From assembly GCA_963832965.1 (NCBI GenBank), contig CAWHVW010000003.1, positions 124,001 through 188,000 on the forward strand: a stretch of DNA of 64,000 nt. The letters are read 5' to 3'. The stretch is from CAWACP01 sp963832965. GTDB taxonomy: Bacteria > Acidobacteriota > Terriglobia > Bryobacterales > Bryobacteraceae. Below are positions 9,445 through 17,237 of the stretch, piece after piece. The notes under the pieces were generated by a model. The model made no database searches. It was not told the DNA's origin and saw only the letters and a program-made list of their open reading frames with translations. Positions within the stretch are counted from its first letter, which is position 1. Each line of letters begins with the position of its first letter. The position numbers and the translations under genes were made by a program.

Positions 9445-9732
9445 ATGCCTCCCGCCGCGCGCATGACGGATATGCACACATGCCCCATGGTGGATCCGCC
9501 GCCACACGTCGGCGGACCTGTGCTGCTGCCCTGCGAGCCAACGGTTTTGATCGGCTTTCTTCCGGCAGCGCGCGTTGGCGACACCCTGGTGTGTGTGGGC
9601 CCGCCGGATGTCATCGCCATGGGCTCCACGTCGGTTGTCATCGGCTTCCAGCCGGCGGCCCGCATGGGAGATCCTACGGTGCATGGCGGCGTCATCGTGA
9701 TGGGCTGCATGACGGTGATCATCGGCGGTTGA
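9445..9732 (+). CDS. Orphan PAAR-domain protein
   Basis: A 95-residue protein made almost entirely of PAAR repeats. It begins MPPAARMTD, with later copies 'FLPAARVGDTLVC' and 'FQPAARMGDPTVHGG', the usual Pro-Ala-Ala-Arg pattern. His and Cys residues near 'DMHTCP' could help bind the zinc of the cone tip. PAAR proteins cap the VgrG spike of type VI secretion or related contractile injection systems. No VgrG, Hcp, sheath or effector gene is in the window, so it may serve a system elsewhere. I chose ATG 9445 over a GTG at 9382 because the domain begins immediately after it. Confidence 0.85.
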   Translation: MPPAARMTDMHTCPMVDPPPHVGGPVLLPCEPTVLIGFLPAARVGDTLVCVGPPDVIAMGSTSVVIGFQPAARMGDPTVHGGVIVMGCMTVIIGG

Positions 9733-9765
9733 CTGCGTCAATTAATTAGTTGACAATGTCAACTA
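9729..9765 (+). promoter_or_regulatory. Promoter with perfect 19-bp MarR operator
   Basis: TTGACT (9729-9734) is followed after 17 bases by GACAAT (9752-9757). A perfect palindrome, TAGTTGACA-A-TGTCAACTA, spans 9747-9765, covering the -10 box and reaching the A of the ATG at 9765. The expected transcription start, 7 or 8 bases after the -10 box, falls on or next to that ATG. The mRNA may therefore be leaderless, and the MarR-like product could repress itself by covering the promoter. The sequence elements are visible; the regulation is inferred. Confidence 0.65.
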
Positions 9766-10688
9766 TGGGCCGGACTGCGGGGCGCGCGGACGCCGTGCGC
9801 CGCTTCAACCGCTTCTACACCCGGCAGATGGGCGTTCTGCACGAGAAACTACTGCGGAGTCCGTTTTCGCTCACGGAAGTGCGGGTGCTATATGAGCTGG
9901 CGCACCGCAAGGCTCCCACCGCCAGCGAACTGGCCGGCGACCTCGGCCTGGATGCCGGGTATCTAAGCCGGATCCTGGGAGGATTCGAGACGCGCGGTCT
10001 GGTGCGGCGGACGCCTTCGGAGAACGACGCTCGCCAGAGCCTGCTGGCACTGACGCCAAAAGGACGGAAGACCTTCGCGCCTCTCGATGCGGCTTCCACG
10101 GATGAAGTACGCACGATGCTGGGCGGCCTTTCAGACACGGAGCAGAACCGGCTGGTGGGAGCCATGGCAGCGATCGAAGAACTGCTCGGCGGAGGGCGGC
10201 GGGAAAAGGCCCCGTACATTCTGCGCGCTCATCAGCCGGGCGACATGGGCTGGGTGGTGCACGCGCACGGCCTGCTGTATGCGCGCGAATATGGCTGGGA
10301 CGAGCGGTTCGAGGCGCTGGTGGCGGAGATCGTGGCCAGGTTCATTCACCAGTTCGACCCGAAGCGCGAGCGATGCTGGATCGCCGAGCGGGACGGTGTG
10401 AACGCCGGGTGCGTGTTGCTGGTGCGCGAATCCGATGAGGAGGCGCGGCTGCGACTGCTATTGGTGACGCCGCAGGCGCGCGGCCTGGGGATGGGCAAGC
10501 GGCTGGTGGACGAGTGTTTGCGGTTCGCCCGCCAGGCCGGCTACCGGAAGGTCACGCTGTGGACGAATGATGTGCTGCATGCGGCACGGCGCATCTACCA
10601 ACACGCTGGATTCCGGCTGGTGGAGGAAAAGGCGCACAATAACTTCGGCCACGATCTGGTGGGTCAGACTTGGCTGCTGGAGTTGTAA
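9765..10688 (+). CDS. MarR-GNAT fusion regulator/acetyltransferase
   Basis: A 307-residue two-domain protein. Residues 1-140 are a MarR winged helix ('PTASELAGDLGLDAGYLSRILGGFE', then a basic wing 'RRTPSENDARQSLL'). Residues 155-307 are a GNAT N-acetyltransferase with the acetyl-CoA loop 'PQARGLGMGKRLVDE'. Such fusions are known, but their substrates mostly are not. I chose ATG 9765; ATG 9756 and TTG 9750 are also in frame. No ribosome-binding site precedes any of them, which fits a leaderless message from the promoter above. Confidence 0.88.
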   Translation: MGRTAGRADAVRRFNRFYTRQMGVLHEKLLRSPFSLTEVRVLYELAHRKAPTASELAGDLGLDAGYLSRILGGFETRGLVRRTPSENDARQSLLALTPKGRKTFAPLDAASTDEVRTMLGGLSDTEQNRLVGAMAAIEELLGGGRREKAPYILRAHQPGDMGWVVHAHGLLYAREYGWDERFEALVAEIVARFIHQFDPKRERCWIAERDGVNAGCVLLVRESDEEARLRLLLVTPQARGLGMGKRLVDECLRFARQAGYRKVTLWTNDVLHAARRIYQHAGFRLVEEKAHNNFGHDLVGQTWLLEL

Positions 10689-10691
10689 GCA

Positions 10692-10714
10692 GGCAGGGCA
10701 CGGCCCTGCCCCAC
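10692..10714 (+). repeat. Intergenic repeat family A, copy 4
   Basis: The complete family A core GGCAGGGCACGGCCCTGCC followed by CCAC. It lies between the convergent MarR-GNAT and RNase E/G genes and ends at the RNase stop codon. Its strong hairpin could end transcription from both sides. Confidence 0.75.
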
Positions 10715-13174
10715 TCATGCCAAGTCGAACTTCTCCTGGTGCAGCAGCGGATCGCTCTTCACCAGCACGGGCCTGCGCAGGATGCCCTCGAGCTCCTCCA
10801 GATATTTCGTGGTGTGCGACTTTAGCAGCTTCGCCACTTCCGGATTCACGCGCAGGATAACCTCTTCGCCTTCCACTGCTTTCACGATCTTCTGGGCTTC
10901 CAGCATGATCTCGCTGATGGTTGTCGTGGGGCTCTTCACATAGCCCGCACCATCGCAGTAAGGGCACGGCGCGCACAGCGTCCGCTCCAGACTCTGCTTG
11001 ACGCGCTTGCGGGTTATGGCCACCAGTCCGAAATCGTTGAACTGGAGAATCTTGTACGGGGCGCGGTCGGCGCGCATGGTCTCTTCGAGGGTTTGCATCA
11101 CCTTCTGGCGATTCTTGCGCTCGTCCATGTCGATGAAGTCCACCACAATGATGCCGCCGAGATCGCGCAGGCGGATCTGCCGCACGATCTCCTTCACCGC
11201 GTCGGTGTTGGTCTTGACGATGGTGTCTTCCAGCCGGTTCGACTTTCCGACGTACTTGCCGGTGTTCACGTCGATGGCCACCAGCGCCTCGGTCTGGTTG
11301 AGCACGATGTAGCCGCCCGATTTCAGCCACACCTTGGGCCGCAGCGCTTTCTCGAGCTCGGAGGTGATGCTGAACGCCTCGAAAATGGGCGCCGGGCGCG
11401 TGTACATTTTCACGCGCGCGACCAGAGCAGGCTGGAAGCGTTGCACGAAGTTGAGGACGCTCTCGTAGACGTCCTCGTTGTCCACCCAGATGGCCTTGAA
11501 GTTGTCGGTCAACTGGTCGCGCAGGAGGCGCTGCACGATGTCCAGATCGTGGTGCAGGAGGAGAGGCGCGGGCTTCTTCTCGGCCTTCTGGCGGATGTCC
11601 GTCCAGAGGTTATAGAGGAAGCTCATGTCGGAGGCGATTTCTTCCTCGCTTTTGCCTTCGCCCGCGGTGCGCATGATGTAGCCGCCGGGAATGCCCGCGC
11701 GATGCGCCTGCAAGATCCGTTTCAAGCGGAGGCGTTCTTCGTCGCTGCCAATTTTCCGCGAGACGCCCATGTGTTCCACAGTGGGCATGTAGACGACGTA
11801 GCGGCCGGGAAGAGCAATGTGCGAAGTGATGCGCGCGCCCTTCTGGCCAAGCGGCTCCTTGGCGATCTGAACGATGATTTCCTGGCCTTCCTTGAGCAGT
11901 TCGGTAATGGAGGGTTGGCCTTTTTCGGGGGGGCGCGCGGCGCGTGGGTCAGGCTTGACCGGAGCCGGCGCAGTGACCACCGGGGCGGCTTCGCGCACCG
12001 GTTCGCGGCCATCGCGCAGTTCGGGCGGTCCGCCGCGTCCCTTCCTGCGCGTGCGCCGTGAAGCGCGATGTGGATAGCGGCCGCCGCGCTCGCGCACGGA
12101 GGCAGAACCCGTGGCCGGAGTTGCTTCCTCGCCCTCGGTTCGCAACACCTCCGCCTCTTCAGTGACGGCGTCGTTCTCGCCCGCTTCGGCGGCCTCCGGC
12201 AATTCCGTGCCCAGGTCCAGCGCCTCTTCGGGGGCTTCCTCTTCGGCGGCGGCTTCGGCAACCTCTTCCGCCGTCACGAAAGCAACTACTTCCGGCTCGG
12301 GCGCAGCCTCATCAGGCAGCAACGAGGTGACAGGCTCCAGCTCGGCCAGGGGTTCCGGCTCGGAGGTGCCCGCACTAACGTGCAGATCGCCGCCAGTGCG
12401 CGCGTCGGCTTCGGCCTGGGCTGCCGCGATCTCATCCTCTTCGTCGGGATCGAGCGCAGGTATGGCGGGGCCGCGATACTTGGCGAGGGTTTCGCCGGGA
12501 AGCACGAAGAAGTCGTCGCCGCTCGCGGGGAGCGCGTGGACAGGTTCGGCCTCCGGGTGAGCAGCCCTTTGCGTGGATCCTCCTTCGAAGCCTGCCGCGG
12601 CTCCCTCGATGGGATGCGTGGGTGGCGCGCTTACCTCACTGGCATACTTCGATTCGGGAAACCCCCGGCCACGGTTGCGGCGGCGACGGGAACGGCGGCC
12701 CTGTTGATCGCGATCGCGGTTCCCTCCTTTTTCGGCGGACTCGGCGCGATGGGTGGGCGGGGTGACGCCGTCCACCACCGGCGCGGCCGATGGCGCCGGG
12801 TCACTGATCACCTCGGGCTCCGTTTCGGGCGCTGGCGCGGCTTCGAGCGGCGGGCGCGACTCGGGGGCGCGTGAACCGCGGTCGAATCGGCGTCCGCCGT
12901 CGGCCCGCTCAGGCCGCTCCTCTGGAAGAGCGTCGAACTCTTCGTTTTCCTCGAAGAAATCGGTCACGTAGAGAAACGTGTCCCGTTCGAGGCCGAGGTT
13001 TACAAAAGCCGATTGCATGCCCGGCAACACCCGGGTCACGCGACCCTTGTGAATGCTGCCGGCCAGTGAATATTCGTTGGCTCGCTGGAAGTAGATTTCC
13101 ACGAGTTGGTCGTCTTCGAGGATGGCCACTTTGGTTTCGTGCCGATCCGCCGAAATCACCAGTTCCTTGGTCAT
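10715..13174 (-). CDS. rng: Ribonuclease E/G with a long insertion in the S1 domain
   Basis: An 819-residue member of the RNase E/G family, which cleaves single-stranded RNA in rRNA processing and mRNA decay. The S1 domain starts normally ('IHKGRVTRVLPGMQSAFVNLG') and breaks off near residue 77. About 340 residues of acidic, proline-rich and Arg-rich low-complexity sequence follow, and the S1 fold then resumes at 'ELLKEGQEIIVQIAKEPLG' near 425. The catalytic domain is intact, with Asp635 in 'AIDVNTG', Asp679 in 'VVDFIDM' and the zinc-link 'CPYC' at 737-740. There is no long C-terminal scaffold tail. It follows rodA on the same strand after a 406-base gap. Confidence 0.93.
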   Translation of the reverse strand: MTKELVISADRHETKVAILEDDQLVEIYFQRANEYSLAGSIHKGRVTRVLPGMQSAFVNLGLERDTFLYVTDFFEENEEFDALPEERPERADGGRRFDRGSRAPESRPPLEAAPAPETEPEVISDPAPSAAPVVDGVTPPTHRAESAEKGGNRDRDQQGRRSRRRRNRGRGFPESKYASEVSAPPTHPIEGAAAGFEGGSTQRAAHPEAEPVHALPASGDDFFVLPGETLAKYRGPAIPALDPDEEDEIAAAQAEADARTGGDLHVSAGTSEPEPLAELEPVTSLLPDEAAPEPEVVAFVTAEEVAEAAAEEEAPEEALDLGTELPEAAEAGENDAVTEEAEVLRTEGEEATPATGSASVRERGGRYPHRASRRTRRKGRGGPPELRDGREPVREAAPVVTAPAPVKPDPRAARPPEKGQPSITELLKEGQEIIVQIAKEPLGQKGARITSHIALPGRYVVYMPTVEHMGVSRKIGSDEERLRLKRILQAHRAGIPGGYIMRTAGEGKSEEEIASDMSFLYNLWTDIRQKAEKKPAPLLLHHDLDIVQRLLRDQLTDNFKAIWVDNEDVYESVLNFVQRFQPALVARVKMYTRPAPIFEAFSITSELEKALRPKVWLKSGGYIVLNQTEALVAIDVNTGKYVGKSNRLEDTIVKTNTDAVKEIVRQIRLRDLGGIIVVDFIDMDERKNRQKVMQTLEETMRADRAPYKILQFNDFGLVAITRKRVKQSLERTLCAPCPYCDGAGYVKSPTTTISEIMLEAQKIVKAVEGEEVILRVNPEVAKLLKSHTTKYLEELEGILRRPVLVKSDPLLHQEKFDLA

Positions 13175-13580
13175 TGGCGTCTCCGTGTTGTTACGGCGGG
13201 AGGACTACAGCGAGGGAGAACAGCCAGCAAGCGCGGCGATCAGGCCGGGTGATCCAAAGACCGTTGCCCCGGCGCACACTTCATCAAACTTGTCGGCCAC
13301 CGGCAGCACAGAAGCGCACCCGCGCCCCGCAGCACACTCACCGGCAGCTCCTATTGAGCAACTCGCGTAAAAAGGCCCTCTACGGCGGGCGTTTTGGAAC
13401 TCCCCAGGGAGCCTGCCGCCGGACCCTTCGCGCTTGTGGCGGACCAGCCCCGCATACGGCGGCTACTGGCGCTCAATTCCTTCGAAGCGTGAACCCGACT
13501 AAACCAGCGTTTCTTTTCTCGAAGCGGCCACTCCCGGCCGCGCTTTGTTCGTTCCGGCCGCCGAAGCGGCCCGTTTATTA
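13175..13580 (-). other. Long gap upstream of RNase E/G; possible 5' leader
   Basis: A 406-base stretch with no supportable gene between the rodA stop and the RNase start, both on the minus strand. It begins with two strong hairpins and is otherwise GC-rich and unstructured by eye. In enterobacteria a long 5' untranslated region of rne mediates autoregulation. The same arrangement is possible here but not shown. Confidence 0.4.
13524..13571 (-). terminator. Tandem GC hairpins after rodA
   Basis: On the minus strand, 9 bases after the rodA stop, GGCCGC-TTCG-GCGGCC (13556-13571) forms a perfect 6-bp stem with a stable UUCG tetraloop. A second stem, GCGGCC-N6-GGCCGC, lies at 13524-13541. There is no clear U-tract, so these may be attenuator, processing or stabilising hairpins rather than a classical terminator. 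Confidence 0.5.
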
Positions 13581-14669
13581 CTAACCGATAAAACGCCGGA
13601 GCCGTACATTATTCACCAGCCCCAGCATCAGAAAAACGGACATGATATTGCTTCCGCCGTAACTCATCAACGGCAGCGGAATGCCGGTTACGGGCATGCG
13701 CCCCACGGCCATCCCGACGTTTACCAGGACGTGGAACAGCAACAGAGCCGCCACTCCCATGCAGATATACATGCCGGCGCGATCGGTGGACATTTGCGCG
13801 TTCTGCACGATCTGCATCAGCAGCAGAAAATACAGGCCCAGCGAGAAGATTACGCCGACAAACCCGTGCTCCTCGGCGAAAGCCGAGAAGATAAAATCGG
13901 TGTGCGGAACCGGCAGGAAACGATACTGCGTCTGCGTCCCATGGGTCACGCCACGGCCCCACATTCCTCCCGATCCGACCGCGATCTTCGACTGGATCAC
14001 CTGATATCCGGTCCCTTTCGGATCCTGATTCGGGTCCACAAAACTTTCCAGCCGGGCCTTCTGATAGTCCTTCAACAAAAACCACGAAACCGGCAGCACG
14101 AGAGCGAACACCAGCAAAATCGCCGCGACATGCTGCCAGCGCAAACCGGCCAGAACCACGCCCACGCCCAGCACCGGAAGGTACGTCAGCGCCGTACCCA
14201 GGTCCGGCTGTTTCATCACCAGCACCATGGGGATGCCGATCATGCCAGCCAGCTTCAACAGATCAGCCAGTTCCAGTTGCTCGGTTTTCAGCTCCGTCAG
14301 GAACCTTGCCACTAACAGAACCAGAACCAGCTTAACGAATTCTGACACCTGCAAGTGGAACCCCGCAACCGGGATCCATCTTCGAGAGCCGAATACGGTC
14401 CGTCCGACGATAAAGGTGGCCACCAGAGCCAGCACCGAAAGCACGTACAGGAGGGGGACTTGCGCCAGCAGGGTGTGGTAGTCGATGCGGCTGATAATCC
14501 ACATGAGCGCCAGGGCCACGGCGATGTAGATTACTTGCTTCCACCAGGCGTCCTTCCAGATGGTGTCGCGGGTGGCACTAAAGATTTGCAGGACGCCGAG
14601 GCCACAGATGCCGAGGGCGACAACCAGCAACGCCCAGTCGAAATCGCGGATGGAGCGGTAGGCAGCCAT
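13581..14669 (-). CDS. rodA: Rod-shape peptidoglycan polymerase RodA
   Basis: A 362-residue SEDS-family membrane protein with about ten transmembrane helices. Signatures include 'FSAFAEEHGFVGVI' and 'GIPLPLMSYGGSN' near the C-terminus, and 'VMKQPDLGTAL' in the middle. It polymerises lipid II into glycan strands together with the adjacent class B penicillin-binding protein. ATG 14669 (MAAYRSIRDFDW) is chosen because the longer frame reads through the family A repeat just upstream (peptide MGQGRALP). The operon order is mreB-mreC-mreD-mrdA-rodA. Confidence 0.95.
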   Translation of the reverse strand: MAAYRSIRDFDWALLVVALGICGLGVLQIFSATRDTIWKDAWWKQVIYIAVALALMWIISRIDYHTLLAQVPLLYVLSVLALVATFIVGRTVFGSRRWIPVAGFHLQVSEFVKLVLVLLVARFLTELKTEQLELADLLKLAGMIGIPMVLVMKQPDLGTALTYLPVLGVGVVLAGLRWQHVAAILLVFALVLPVSWFLLKDYQKARLESFVDPNQDPKGTGYQVIQSKIAVGSGGMWGRGVTHGTQTQYRFLPVPHTDFIFSAFAEEHGFVGVIFSLGLYFLLLMQIVQNAQMSTDRAGMYICMGVAALLLFHVLVNVGMAVGRMPVTGIPLPLMSYGGSNIMSVFLMLGLVNNVRLRRFIG

Positions 14670-14691
14670 GTTAGAAGTGGGCGTCCGAGCT

Positions 14692-14780
14692 GGCAGGGCA
14701 CGGCCCTGCCCCACCAGGCAGCAGAGCCGCTACCCAGCAGGCGGCCAGGGAGGCCGCGGCAGCCGGCGAGCCTGCCCCAC
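14692..14780 (+). repeat. Intergenic repeat family A, long form, copy 5
   Basis: Starts with GGCAGGGCACGGCCCTGCC, then CAGCAGAGCCGC, GAGGCCGCGGC and GCGAGCCTGCCCCAC. This is the same block order as the copy at 3521-3608. It fills most of the gap between mrdA and rodA, so it is transcribed inside the rod-shape operon. Confidence 0.75.
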
Positions 14781-14795
14781 TGAGCCGCGGAGAAG

Positions 14796-16685
14796 TCATG
14801 GTTGCGAGGGCCTCCGGAACAGCGACGTCGCGGTGATCTCGGCTGCTTGTCCCGCCAGACGAGCTTTCTTGTCGAAATAGGCCTTGATTACGTCACGCAC
14901 GATGGGACCCGCCCGCGGGCCTTCCTGGCCGTTCTCCCAGAAAGCAACCACCACGATTTCCGGGGCCTCGCGCGGAGCGAAACCCACAAACCATGCGTTG
15001 TCCTTCATGGTTTGTCCCAGCTTGGTCCCTTTGAGGAAAGCATTCGAAGCAAGCTGCGCGGTTCCGGTCTTGCCGCAAAACGAGATGTTCGGCAATCGGG
15101 AGCGGGCGCCGGTGCCGCCCTCGTTTACCACGCCCCACATGCCGTAGATCACCTTCTGGACGTTTTCGAGATTGAGGTCCGCGCGGCGCGCGGGATCTAC
15201 CTTTGCGTCCCGCACCAGATGGGGTTGTTGCCAGACTCCTCCGGTGGCGATTCCGCCGATGGCCACGGCCATTTGCAAGGGCGTAACCGTGAGCGCACCT
15301 TGCCCGATGGAAACCGAGATGGTATCACCCGCATACCATTTCTGCCGGAAGTTGCGCATCTTCCATTGGGGGGATGGAACAGTACCCGAGGCCTCGTTGG
15401 GAAGATCGACTCCGGTCTTGTGCCCGTAGCCCACCATGTCCGCGTATTGGGCGATGCGATCGATGCCCATTTTGTTTCCCAACGTGTAGAAGAACACGTC
15501 GCAGGACTGCACTATGGCCTGGTGGACATCGATGGTTCCGTGCCCTCTCTTCAGATGGCAGGCGTAGTAGTGACCATAGAATGACGCGCCTCCGCTGCAG
15601 TGGACCCGGAAATCGTCGTCCAGAGTCCCGGTTTCGAGTCCCGCCAAGGCCATGATCGGTTTGAAGGTGGACCCGGGGGCCTGTTGCGCCTGTATGGCGC
15701 GGTTGAGCAACGGGTGGCCGGGATTCTCGACGAGTTCCTTCCAGTCGCGCGCCGGAATGCGCCCCGCGAACATGCTGGGGTCGAAGGTGGGATGGCTCAC
15801 CATGGCCAGCACTTCACCAGTGCGCGGGTCGAGAGCCACCACCGCTCCCTTCTTGTCTTCCATGGCCAGTTCGGCGACGGCCTGCAGATCGAGATCCAGC
15901 GTGGTCTGCAGCGTTTTGCCGGGGATGGCTGGCTTGTCGCTAAGCACTTTTCGTTCGCGCCCGGTGTTATCTACTTCGGCGCGCCGCTGGCCATCCACGC
16001 CCATGAGGATGTCGTTGTACTGCTTCTCCAGACCCTGTTTGCCAACAATATCGCCGAGCCGGTACTTGCCCGCGTAATCCGGCGAATCGAGCTCGGACTC
16101 GCTGATTTCGCCGACATAGCCGATGACGTGCGCGGCCATGCCGTCGGCGGGGTAGAGGCGCCTCTGCGCCCGGAACAGGGACATCTCCGGAAACGTGTCG
16201 GCATCCATGTGCGATTCCACGAAGGCGAGGTCTTCGGGCGTGAGCTCTTCTTTAATCACCACCGGTTCGTACTTTGGGCGAAGCTCATAGCGATGCAGGC
16301 GATCGAGCAGGGCATTGTAGTCGAGACTCAGGCCTTCGGCGATCGGCCGGAGATGCTCGTACTTCAGGTTTTCACGCGACAGGAGCACGCTGATCGAGGA
16401 GTGATTGTCGACGATGACACGACCGTCGCGATCGAGGATCTTGCCGCGGGGCGCCGGCACGGGAATTGAACGGATGTAGTTCTCGGCTGCGCGCTCCAGG
16501 TAGAAGTCGGGATTGTTCACCTGCAAATCCCAGAAGCCGGCTACCAGGAAAATGAACACCCCCACCGTGAGGTACTGGAAGACGGCAATCTTCCCGGTTC
16601 CGAAGCGGGCTTCGTCGCGCAGCAGGCGCGGTGGTGGAAGAGGGATCTGCTCGGGATCGCGTTCGCTGGTGATAGGCAGGGGCAC
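14796..16685 (-). CDS. mrdA: Penicillin-binding protein 2 (MrdA)
   Basis: A 629-residue class B penicillin-binding protein, the transpeptidase of the elongasome. One N-terminal membrane anchor lies near residues 33-52. The pedestal domain starts with 'PAPRGKILDRDGRV'. The transpeptidase domain has the active-site tetrad S339-T-F-K342, an SxN-type motif 'SCD' in 'QSCDVFF', and 'KTGTAQ' near the C-terminus. It partners with RodA, encoded next, and sits downstream of mreD. Confidence 0.96.
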   Translation of the reverse strand: MPLPITSERDPEQIPLPPPRLLRDEARFGTGKIAVFQYLTVGVFIFLVAGFWDLQVNNPDFYLERAAENYIRSIPVPAPRGKILDRDGRVIVDNHSSISVLLSRENLKYEHLRPIAEGLSLDYNALLDRLHRYELRPKYEPVVIKEELTPEDLAFVESHMDADTFPEMSLFRAQRRLYPADGMAAHVIGYVGEISESELDSPDYAGKYRLGDIVGKQGLEKQYNDILMGVDGQRRAEVDNTGRERKVLSDKPAIPGKTLQTTLDLDLQAVAELAMEDKKGAVVALDPRTGEVLAMVSHPTFDPSMFAGRIPARDWKELVENPGHPLLNRAIQAQQAPGSTFKPIMALAGLETGTLDDDFRVHCSGGASFYGHYYACHLKRGHGTIDVHQAIVQSCDVFFYTLGNKMGIDRIAQYADMVGYGHKTGVDLPNEASGTVPSPQWKMRNFRQKWYAGDTISVSIGQGALTVTPLQMAVAIGGIATGGVWQQPHLVRDAKVDPARRADLNLENVQKVIYGMWGVVNEGGTGARSRLPNISFCGKTGTAQLASNAFLKGTKLGQTMKDNAWFVGFAPREAPEIVVVAFWENGQEGPRAGPIVRDVIKAYFDKKARLAGQAAEITATSLFRRPSQP

Positions 16686-16700
16686 TTACAAGAACCGCAG

Positions 16701-17237
16701 TCAGGCTCTGGCTTTCAGTTTATCAAGCAGGTGAAACAGCGGAAGAGCGACGGCGGCATTCAATAGCGCATAGACGAACGTTTGTTGCGGATCGAAGACC
16801 GTCAAGTGGCCCAGCAGGGCGCGATCCAACACCCAGAAGAAGAACGCGTGAAAGAAATAAAAGAAGAAACTCAGGATTCCGATCAGGACGGGATTCTCCA
16901 CGTCAAACCGCATGCTCACAGAAGCCGCGAAATAGCCAACCAGCGTCTTGACGATGCCGTACATGCCGATTGGCTGCTGGGAGAGGGAGTCCTGAACCAT
17001 GCCAACCGCCGCGCCAAAGAGGGCGCCCGAGATGGGCTGGCGGCGGGTGAGCGCGAAATAAATGGTGACCAGCAGCGGCAATTCCAGGTACTTGAGGAAG
17101 TCGAAGAGGCGCGTGAAGTAGACCTGAAACAGAATCGCGAGAAACGGGACGAGCACGAAGGCGAGAGAACGCAGGTACTCGCCACGGGTTTTCCTTCTTC
17201 GGGTGTCTGTCAGCAACCGCTCCCCGAATTCGCTCAT
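16701..17237 (-). CDS. mreD: Rod shape-determining protein MreD
   Basis: A 178-residue small polytopic membrane protein in the standard position between mreC and mrdA. It has five or six hydrophobic segments and a polar N-terminus. MreD sequences diverge strongly, so the assignment rests on size, topology, 'FGAAVGMVQDSL' and synteny. Its ATG overlaps the mreC stop by four bases (ATGA), indicating translational coupling. Confidence 0.9.
   Translation of the reverse strand: MSEFGERLLTDTRRRKTRGEYLRSLAFVLVPFLAILFQVYFTRLFDFLKYLELPLLVTIYFALTRRQPISGALFGAAVGMVQDSLSQQPIGMYGIVKTLVGYFAASVSMRFDVENPVLIGILSFFFYFFHAFFFWVLDRALLGHLTVFDPQQTFVYALLNAAVALPLFHLLDKLKARA

Noticed and set aside
11093..12061. 322-codon plus-strand open frame
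   Set aside because: Antisense to the RNase E/G catalytic domain; no independent signal.
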